A stretch of 64,000 bases of DNA from Microlunatus parietis (GTDB lineage Bacteria > Actinomycetota > Actinomycetes > Propionibacteriales > Propionibacteriaceae): NCBI RefSeq assembly GCF_013407955.1, contig NZ_JACCBU010000001.1:3472001-3536000 (forward strand). The letters run 5' to 3'. The notes beneath the pieces are model-generated. The model was not told where the DNA came from and searched no databases. It saw nothing but the letters and a program-made list of their open reading frames with translations. A program made the translations under genes and the position numbers. Shown piece by piece: positions 58,059 to 64,000 of the stretch (position 1 is the first letter of the stretch; every line of letters begins with the position of its first letter).

Positions 58059-59528
58059 TCAGATGCGACGGCACAGCGGCAGGGCGGCGGCGGTGAACGC
58101 CGCGGCCTGCTGCCCGACCAGCAGCCGGGTCTCACACGAGGCTTGGATGGCGGTCTGCTCGATCGCCGCGACCGCGGCGTCGAGCTCTTCAACGGTTGAG
58201 GCGGACACACTGATGAGGCCGGTGTAGCGGAGCACGCCGTGGCCGGCGGTGAGGTCGGCTTCCTGTTGGAGAACGTCGTGGTACTCAGCGGTCTGGGCGG
58301 CGTCCTCGATCTGCCCGATCTTGGCCCGCTGCGCCTGATCCGAGATGTGCTCGACCTTCTTCTTACGGATGTCACGAGCGGCGGCGTCGGACCGCAGCGG
58401 TGTGCAGATCAGCGAGAAGGACCGCTGAATCCCAGTGGACAGCAGCACCGGTGCCAAGAACCCCGGATACACCATCGACCTCGGCCACTCGCTGATCCAC
58501 AGCACCGAGTGATGCGCGGAGTCGGTGCGGATGCGGCCCCAGGCTTCGGCGACCGCGACTGGCCCCGCGGTCGCCAAGTCTTGCCCGAGGTCACCGTGTC
58601 GTTCCAGGCTGGCGGCGATGGCCGGGTCATACGCGCTACGGAGGATCACGGCGACCTCGCCGGGTGTCAACCAGCCCGAGGGGGTCAGATCGGCCGAACG
58701 CAGGGCCGAGACGAGCGTGTTCATCTCTTGACGCAGGACGGCGGCGGCACCGCGGACGCCGCCACCTGCGGTCCTGATCTGCCGCGCGCTGGACTTCATA
58801 TCCAACGACAGCGACAGCGTGGTCGCATGTCTCTCACCGGCGGGCCCGGCGCGGTTGATCAGTTCGGCGTAGGTGGTCGCGGCCCAGGTGTCATCGGCGG
58901 TCCCGTGGGAGGCCCACCATTCGGCGAGGCCGGTGCCGGAATCCGGCAGGGTGCGTTCGAGGACCTGGAGGGTGGCGATGCGGCCCGACCGGCACACGGT
59001 GGCCAGGACACGTCCCCAGGAGGTGACACGGCGTTCCTGCTCACCGGGGTCCAACAAGACGAACGCGGGGTGGGTGACCTCGCAGACGACGGTGAGGGTC
59101 TGCTGATGGGGGTCGTGGATCATCCCGGCGCCGGTATCGGGGTCGGTGTACTCGCGTAGCCGAGCCTGATCTCCGGGCAGGGCGAGGGTGCCGACCGGGC
59201 GCGGGACGACGACCCGCCGCCGGTAGGCCAGTTGCCCGCCGGTGGTACGCCAGAGCCACCAGAACGCCACCGGCAGCCACTCCACCGCCGGCCGCCCAGC
59301 AATCGATATCCACGTCAAACAGGTGGCGAGCACCCAGACCGGCGCGGTGTACGCCAGCAGGATGCCACCGCCGGAGTAGAGCGCGCTCACGACCGACAGG
59401 ACGCCGACGGCGAGGGTGACGAGCTGCGACAGCGACAACCCGAGCAGGATGCCCCGGCGAGACAGCCGGGAGAACTTCACGGGCACCAGCTCGGTCGAGA
59501 CCGACTCACTTGTCTTGGCGGTGCTCAT
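58059..59528 (-). CDS. SCO6880-family type IV secretion protein
   Basis: The 489-residue protein has two N-terminal transmembrane helices (GILLGLSLSQLVTLAVGVL and GILLAYTAPVWVLATCL) and an extended cytoplasmic domain. Typical phrases are EWLPVAFWWLWRTTGGQLAYRR, LLDPGEQERRVTSWGRVLA and RQEMNTLVSALRSADL. These resemble a PrgI-like membrane part fused to the N-terminal, non-ATPase half of VirB4, which complements the short VirB4 encoded next. The ribosome site (AAGGAG) overlaps the end of the TrbL gene. Confidence 0.82.
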   Translation of the reverse strand: MSTAKTSESVSTELVPVKFSRLSRRGILLGLSLSQLVTLAVGVLSVVSALYSGGGILLAYTAPVWVLATCLTWISIAGRPAVEWLPVAFWWLWRTTGGQLAYRRRVVVPRPVGTLALPGDQARLREYTDPDTGAGMIHDPHQQTLTVVCEVTHPAFVLLDPGEQERRVTSWGRVLATVCRSGRIATLQVLERTLPDSGTGLAEWWASHGTADDTWAATTYAELINRAGPAGERHATTLSLSLDMKSSARQIRTAGGGVRGAAAVLRQEMNTLVSALRSADLTPSGWLTPGEVAVILRSAYDPAIAASLERHGDLGQDLATAGPVAVAEAWGRIRTDSAHHSVLWISEWPRSMVYPGFLAPVLLSTGIQRSFSLICTPLRSDAAARDIRKKKVEHISDQAQRAKIGQIEDAAQTAEYHDVLQQEADLTAGHGVLRYTGLISVSASTVEELDAAVAAIEQTAIQASCETRLLVGQQAAAFTAAALPLCRRI

Positions 59529-59535
59529 TGCGGCC

Positions 59536-60975
59536 TCACTCCTTGCCGGCCGCGGGCGGGGTTCGGTCCGGCGGCGGTGGAGCCGGGTCCGTTCTCGGGG
59601 CCGGAAGTGCCGGACTCGACGGCGGCGGCTGACCTTCCGGCGGCTGGCCGGCCGAGGTCTGGCCTGCTCGGGTCTGGGCGGCGTCGGCGGCTGCCTCGCC
59701 CTGTCCGCCGAGTGCCTTGCCGGCTTTCGGTCCGGCGGTAGCGGCGTCCTTGGCGACCTTCGCGCCGATCACCACCCCCGCAGCTGGACCAGCCGCCGCG
59801 GCACCGGCGCCGGCCCCAGCGCCACCACTTGCACCGGCCCCGGCGGAGCTGCTCGCGGCGGCCTTGCCTCCACTGGCACCGGCCGAGCCGCCGCCGGGTG
59901 CAGGGTTCTTCTGCTGCGGCGGCTTCTTCCCGCCGCCACCACCACCGGCGCCGTTGCTGTTGCCGCCGCTGTTGCTGCTGGCGCCGGACTTGCTGTCCTG
60001 ACCACCGTCGAGGACCCTCTTCGGCTCATTGCTGCCCTGGGGCTTGGCCGGGGCGGGTACGGGACGGTTGAGGGCGTTCTTGGCGTCCTGTTCGGCCCCG
60101 ATGGCGTGGTACATGTCGAACCCGACAAACGAGATGAACTTGTACGTCAGGTACGGGGCGAACGCGGCCATCGCCATGAGCACGATCCCGGCGATCGGGT
60201 CGCTGATCGAGGCCAGGTCCTCGTCGATCGGCGCGGACACCTGCGTGACGGCGACCAGGAACATGACGACCAGGACCAGCTTCGACACGACGAGGGCGAT
60301 GACGAACATCGCCCACTTGCTGATCCACCCTCGTGTGGCGTCCCAGGAGGAGCCGGAGAACGCCAGCGGGGCGAAAACGATCGCCACCAACAGCAGGGCC
60401 TTGCGGACGAGAAGGGAGAGCCAGACGATCGCGGCGGCCGCGATCGCCAGGCCAGCGAAGAAGATGGTGATGATCGCCCCCACACCGGGGGCGGCGATGT
60501 TGATCCCGACCAGCCCGGCGGCCAGCAGGGCGATCTTGTCGCCCATCGACGCCGTGGTCTCGCCGGCGGCTTGGATGATCCCGACACAGAGCTGGTCGAC
60601 GATCTCCAGCAGCAACGCGGTCAGCGTGATCACCACGAAGCTGCCGAGCACCGATTTGGCGAGCCCGAGCGCGGCACGACTCAGGGCGGTGGGATCGCGT
60701 CTGATCAGGCCGGTGATCAGCTGCAGGCAGAAGAAGATCAGCATCACGAACACCGCGATGCCGAACAGCAGGTTGTAGACCGACACGTACTCCGGGGAGG
60801 TGACGTCTACCAGGGTGGTGGTGTCGAACACCGCCCACACCGCCTCGAACAGCCAGCCCGCGGCCTCGCCCATCGCGGAGGCGAGCCAGTCGAATGGGGC
60901 CGACACCAGACTCGCGGCTGCCTCGCCCGCCGTGTCGCAGACCGTGGAGATGACGGGAACGTCGCAGACGCCCAT
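59536..60975 (-). CDS. TrbL/VirB6-like conjugation channel protein
   Basis: The 479-residue protein starts at ATG 60975 (GTG 60984 is too close to the ribosome site). It has an N-terminal region with Cys (GVCDVPVISTVCDTAGEAA) and 6-8 transmembrane helices (YNLLFGIAVFVMLIFFCLQLITGL, FIALVVSKLVLVVMFLVAVT-like). The cytoplasmic tail of ~170 residues is very rich in Gly, Ala and Pro (GAGGGGGGKKPPQQKNP). It probably forms the inner-membrane channel of the secretion system. The tail's low complexity suggests a flexible, perhaps wall-spanning or binding extension. Confidence 0.82.
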   Translation of the reverse strand: MGVCDVPVISTVCDTAGEAAASLVSAPFDWLASAMGEAAGWLFEAVWAVFDTTTLVDVTSPEYVSVYNLLFGIAVFVMLIFFCLQLITGLIRRDPTALSRAALGLAKSVLGSFVVITLTALLLEIVDQLCVGIIQAAGETTASMGDKIALLAAGLVGINIAAPGVGAIITIFFAGLAIAAAAIVWLSLLVRKALLLVAIVFAPLAFSGSSWDATRGWISKWAMFVIALVVSKLVLVVMFLVAVTQVSAPIDEDLASISDPIAGIVLMAMAAFAPYLTYKFISFVGFDMYHAIGAEQDAKNALNRPVPAPAKPQGSNEPKRVLDGGQDSKSGASSNSGGNSNGAGGGGGGKKPPQQKNPAPGGGSAGASGGKAAASSSAGAGASGGAGAGAGAAAAGPAAGVVIGAKVAKDAATAGPKAGKALGGQGEAAADAAQTRAGQTSAGQPPEGQPPPSSPALPAPRTDPAPPPPDRTPPAAGKE

Positions 60976-61015
60976 CGCGATCACTTCCTCAACAGGATCG
61001 TGGTGACGGGTGGGC

Positions 61016-61336
61016 CTACACCTGTTGTCCGACGTTCCAGAAGAAGTTGATCAACGTGACGGACGCGCCGCAGATCACCGCGGCGCCGCAGGAGACGAGG
61101 ACACCGATCTTCCCCCGACCGGCGAGGTGGGGGTTGCTGCTGTTGGCGCCGAAGCCCCACACGATCGCGCTGACGATCAGCGCCAGGACGGACAGGATGA
61201 GGCCGACGGTCATGATCGCGCCGACGATCGTGCGCAGTTGCGCGATGCCGGGCAGGCCATCGGAGTTGGGGTCGATGTTGATGTCCATCGGCACCAGCAC
61301 CGGCAGGGTGAGAACAGAGACAGCAAGATCGAACAC
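61016..61336 (-). CDS. DUF6112 small membrane protein, VirB2-like
   Basis: The 106-residue protein starts at GTG 61336 after TAGGAG. It has an N-terminal segment (MDINIDPNSDGLPGIAQLR) and two transmembrane helices (AIMTVGLILSVLALIVSAIVW and GVLVSCGAAVICGASVTLINFF). Size, topology and place ahead of TrbL fit a pilin-like or channel subunit. First gene of the visible transfer operon. Confidence 0.72.
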   Translation of the reverse strand: MFDLAVSVLTLPVLVPMDINIDPNSDGLPGIAQLRTIVGAIMTVGLILSVLALIVSAIVWGFGANSSNPHLAGRGKIGVLVSCGAAVICGASVTLINFFWNVGQQV

Positions 61337-61597
61337 GAAAGGCTCCTAACGAACGGCCCCACCCGCACGGATGGAGAGGCGAATAGCGGTTCGCAGGTCA
61401 GGTGCACCCCGCCATCCCGGTCAGTCAGGACGACCGCACCAGGGCTCCATCAGGAAGGGGTCGGACGTGTAGGAAGTCGGTGGAGTTGGCCCCTGCGTCC
61501 GTCTACTTGGCCCTTGTTGGCCCCGAGAATCCGCCGGTCACTGCCTGCGCTTGGTAGCTGCGTCGGGGTGGCGCGTGCGCCGTAGTTGGCCCTTTCT
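61337..61597. promoter_or_regulatory. Intergenic control region with TTGGCCC repeats
   Basis: This 261-bp gap between the TniQ-like and DUF6112 genes contains four TTGGCCC motifs on the plus strand, at 61486, 61507, 61517 and 61586. Three are spaced by about one or two helical turns (21 and 10 bp). It probably holds the promoter of the transfer operon. oriT is another possibility, but no clear nic-type hairpin is seen. Confidence 0.4.
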
Positions 61598-64000
61598 TCA
61601 GCGGCCGACGGAGCTCGGTGACGCGCCGGGCTGCCCGATGGGTTCGATCCCGAGGTGTTCGCGTGCTTGGCGTGCGAGCTGCTCGCCCAGCGGCGTGAGA
61701 GAGGTAAGGGGCTGCGCCGGGGTGCGGTGGAACAGCCGCCCGCCGACGAACTCTTCGAGCAGTCGGAGTTGTCTGCTGATGGTGCCGGTTGAGCTTCCGG
61801 TGAGGTGTGCGGCCTGGCTGAGACTGCGCTGGTCGACGATGGCGATGAAGCGTTCCAGTCGGGAGCGTGCGCCGAGTCCATAGAGAGCCCGGCGCAGCGG
61901 CTCGGGGATCTCCGAGGGGTGGCGATCACCGAGGGCTTCTCGGTTCACGGTGTAGTTGAGGCTGCGGCCGGTGTGGGTCGGGATGCCGTGCACCCACGCG
62001 AACGTCATGAGGGTTTCTCGCGTGCAGCCGACTTCGCGCGCGATGTCGGCGATGCCACGATGCCAGGTGGCGTATTCCTCGTGAAGCCATGACGGGTTGA
62101 CGTAGAACACGCCTGCTTCTGCAGCAGCATGCTGGATGGATGAGCCTGTGGGTGCAGGGAGGATGCGATGGGAGAGATTGGGGCGGGACCGTCCTGGCCG
62201 GGGCAGCGGGTGGGCGCGCAGGACCGTGCGGACGTGCTGGAGTGAGATGCCAAGCTCGGCAGCGATGGTCGGGATCGACTGGTGTCGATCCAGGATCGCT
62301 CGGTGAACGAGGGCCGGATCGGTGTGCTCTGGCTCGGCGCCGGGCCATCGGCTCGCGCTCACCCAGTCGGTTGGCGGCTCCCAGGTGAGGGGTTCGCCGG
62401 TGATGCCCGCCGAGTCGAGGAGTTGCCTGGCGTGCTGGTGGAGGGCGTCGGCGACGCCGGCGGACATGAAGTCGGCGAAGGCGTGGTAGCGATCTGCGCG
62501 GGCAGTGCCGGAGAAGTATTGGTATGGGCGCGGGGCGCTGAGGAGGCTTCCGCCGGTGATGAGTTCGTAGAGGTAGCGGCGCGCGTTGTCGAGGGTCTTG
62601 GCGGGGCCGCCGGGGAAGCCGCGAGAGATCCGGTTCCAGGCGCGGGCATCGATCAGTTTCGTGGTCGCGGCGAGTTGGCGTCGCCTGGCGTAGTCGATCG
62701 GGATGTCGTGGTCGTCGATAGCGAACGCGAGTTCGGCGAGCATGCCCAGCGTCGTCTTGCCGGAGGGCCTGTCCAGCAGACGCCCGAGGTAATACATGAC
62801 GGTGTTCGGTTTGAGGTCCGCGCCGACCAGCGGCAGGATGTGGCCTTTGAGTGGGAGTGCGCTGTGCGGTAGCAGCAGCGCGGCCAGCATCGTGGTGCGG
62901 AAGTAGGCGGCTTCCGTTTCCTCATCGCAGAGACGTATCGCCCAGGCCGGCCAGAGTTGGTCGGGCAGCCTCGCGGCTCGTTTGATCGCCGGGTCTGTGT
63001 TGCTGGGCTGGTGCGGCGGGAGCAGTCTCATCGTCGTCAGGCTCGTGCCGTAGCGAACTCGATCGACTGGGCTGAGAAGACCGGCCAGGGCGCGACCTCG
63101 TGCGATTCGTGTGCGCAGCTGCGGGCTGGCGATGCGCCAGGAGTGCGGGATCGCTTTGGGTCTCCTGCCGACATCGGCGTCCTCGACGACCCGGAGCAGC
63201 GGGTCGGGCTGGGCATCCTCGCCATTGAGCAGGAGGCCAGCGGCAGCGGTGAGCCGGTCGGCTCGCAGCATCGCGATCGATGGCTGCACGCTGTAGGACT
63301 GCCGGTTCTTCGATGCCAGGTGAACGGCGATCAGGGTGAGATCGATCAGTTCCGACATCGCCTCCTGGCGGGAGTTCTTGCTCCCGGAGGGATTCCGGAC
63401 CTCGGTCAGCAGCCGGTCGATGAGCCGTTGCGCGTCTGCCGCAGCAGCCACGTCGAGACACGCTGGCGGTTCGATGCCGGATAGGTCTTGGCCGCAGGCG
63501 CAGAGCAGCCGGTTCCGCTCGGTGGAGGCAACGCGATCCGATGGGCCACCGGGCCAGAAACTGGGTCCCGCGATCGACCCTTTCTGCGGAGCCTCGCAGC
63601 GTGAGCAGTGTTCGACCAGGAGGCAGTGGTGGCGAAGGCAGAAGAACTGCAACCTGAGCCGCCAGTCCGCAGACCATTCGCCGCCGGAGTCCGCGAGGCA
63701 GGACGGGCAGAATCGGCTGGTCGACCGCGGCGACCACACTCGGAGCATCGCGATAGGAGGCACCCGCAGCGAGGGGCGGAGCATGTCGGCAACGGCAACG
63801 GCGACGGCGTTCAGCCCGGTCGCTGCGCAGATCTGATCGACGGCCTCCCCGGTGGCCTCTGGTCTGCCCCAGCTTCCCTGGGACGGGGCGGGCAGATCGA
63901 GCGCGGTGAGCATCGTCCGAATGCTGACTCGCAGCCTGGTCGCGTAGGTGACCAGCCATACCTCGAACGATTCGCCAGGCAGCGGCGCGAGTGTGAACGG
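61598..64000 (-). CDS. TniQ/TnsD-like protein with C-terminal LysR-type HTH, 5' end outside window
   Basis: The frame is open to the edge of the window (801 codons including the stop). The residues before the first in-frame ATG (FTLAPLPGESFEVWLVTYATRL) are the classic TniQ start, so the gene begins beyond 64000. A TniQ zinc ribbon follows: FCPSCLADSGGEW, FCLRHHCLLVEHC, CSRC. Two helix-turn-helix stretches occur (SIPTIAAELGISLQHVRTVL, GIADIAREVGCTRETLMTF). The C-terminal ~75 residues look like a LysR-type winged helix (LERFIAIVDQRSLSQAAHL, SRQLRLLEEFVGGRLFHRT). TniQ proteins select target sites for Tn7-like transposition. Here it sits in a conjugative module and may instead be a DNA-binding regulator. 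Confidence 0.78.
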   Translation of the reverse strand, partial: PFTLAPLPGESFEVWLVTYATRLRVSIRTMLTALDLPAPSQGSWGRPEATGEAVDQICAATGLNAVAVAVADMLRPSLRVPPIAMLRVWSPRSTSRFCPSCLADSGGEWSADWRLRLQFFCLRHHCLLVEHCSRCEAPQKGSIAGPSFWPGGPSDRVASTERNRLLCACGQDLSGIEPPACLDVAAAADAQRLIDRLLTEVRNPSGSKNSRQEAMSELIDLTLIAVHLASKNRQSYSVQPSIAMLRADRLTAAAGLLLNGEDAQPDPLLRVVEDADVGRRPKAIPHSWRIASPQLRTRIARGRALAGLLSPVDRVRYGTSLTTMRLLPPHQPSNTDPAIKRAARLPDQLWPAWAIRLCDEETEAAYFRTTMLAALLLPHSALPLKGHILPLVGADLKPNTVMYYLGRLLDRPSGKTTLGMLAELAFAIDDHDIPIDYARRRQLAATTKLIDARAWNRISRGFPGGPAKTLDNARRYLYELITGGSLLSAPRPYQYFSGTARADRYHAFADFMSAGVADALHQHARQLLDSAGITGEPLTWEPPTDWVSASRWPGAEPEHTDPALVHRAILDRHQSIPTIAAELGISLQHVRTVLRAHPLPRPGRSRPNLSHRILPAPTGSSIQHAAAEAGVFYVNPSWLHEEYATWHRGIADIAREVGCTRETLMTFAWVHGIPTHTGRSLNYTVNREALGDRHPSEIPEPLRRALYGLGARSRLERFIAIVDQRSLSQAAHLTGSSTGTISRQLRLLEEFVGGRLFHRTPAQPLTSLTPLGEQLARQAREHLGIEPIGQPGASPSSVGR

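Larger units (their letters stand above)
43391..64000. mobile_element. Integrative conjugative element, left portion
   Basis: Downstream of tRNA-Ala lie a serine recombinase, DUF4913, SSB, methylase-helicase, TraG/VirD4 coupling ATPase, VirB4 ATPase, SCO6880-family protein, TrbL/VirB6-like channel, DUF6112 pilin-like protein and a TniQ-like protein, almost all on the minus strand. This is a type IV secretion transfer module of the actinobacterial ICE type. No relaxase, VirB1-like lysin or right attachment site is seen before the window ends. Confidence 0.85.

Noticed and set aside
63911..63913. ATG as start of the TniQ-like gene
   Set aside because: The frame upstream to the window edge encodes the diagnostic TniQ N-terminus (PLPGESF), so this Met is internal.

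Overview
The window is high-GC DNA with GTG starts, many 4-bp start/stop overlaps and long antisense shadow frames, which is typical of an actinomycete chromosome. A FemX-type peptidoglycan bridge enzyme, a ponA1 neighbourhood laid out as in Mycobacterium tuberculosis Rv0049-Rv0050-Rv0051, a CUT1 sugar transporter without its own ATPase, and a Tat-dependent lipoprotein all fit Actinomycetota. A Propionibacteriales-like soil organism (Kribbella or a relative) is my best guess, but the genus cannot be fixed from this sequence alone.

Layout. (1) 1-18.8 kb: a tubulin/FtsZ-superfamily protein (1-2757, minus) and a secreted or membrane VWA protein with small membrane partners (14750-18767) lie on either side of a plus-strand trio of very large unrecognised proteins (3211-11771) and a MalT/LuxR-type regulator. 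(2) 18.8-33.4 kb: cell envelope and housekeeping genes. These are FemX plus an alanine-racemase-like protein, an MFS exporter, a D-cysteine-desulfhydrase-like enzyme between two related palindromes, a phosphatase/HxlR/quinone-oxidoreductase unit, two polytopic glycosyltransferases, an SDR, a PonA-type penicillin-binding protein with a long repetitive acidic tail, and a DUF5318 protein. (3) 33.5-42.6 kb: carbohydrate catabolism. An enolase-superfamily acid-sugar dehydratase with its FadR-type regulator is followed by a GH2 glycosidase, a LacI regulator and an ABC sugar importer. Two near-identical LacI operators mark the GH2/lacI divergent region and the transporter promoter. (4) 42.2-43.4 kb: a SnoaL-like protein, a CGNR regulator, a small CxC protein and a tRNA-Ala(TGC). 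(5) 43.4-64 kb: the left part of an integrated conjugative element.

The element begins at the 3' end of tRNA-Ala with a large serine recombinase whose open frame runs through the tRNA into chromosomal DNA. Next come small element proteins, DUF4913, SSB, a giant methylase-helicase, a TraG/VirD4 coupling protein, a VirB4 ATPase, an SCO6880-family protein, a TrbL/VirB6-like channel, a DUF6112 pilin-like protein and, running off the window, a TniQ-like protein carrying a C-terminal LysR-type helix-turn-helix. No relaxase is visible, so it and the right end of the element presumably lie beyond 64 kb.

The most notable signals are the tubulin/VWA/membrane gene set interrupted by an undescribed three-gene export cluster, a dispersed double-hairpin repeat, a 58-bp imperfect palindrome, the integrase-tRNA junction frame, a ~550-bp zone where two same-strand frames are both open with good ribosome sites, and the TniQ-LysR fusion.
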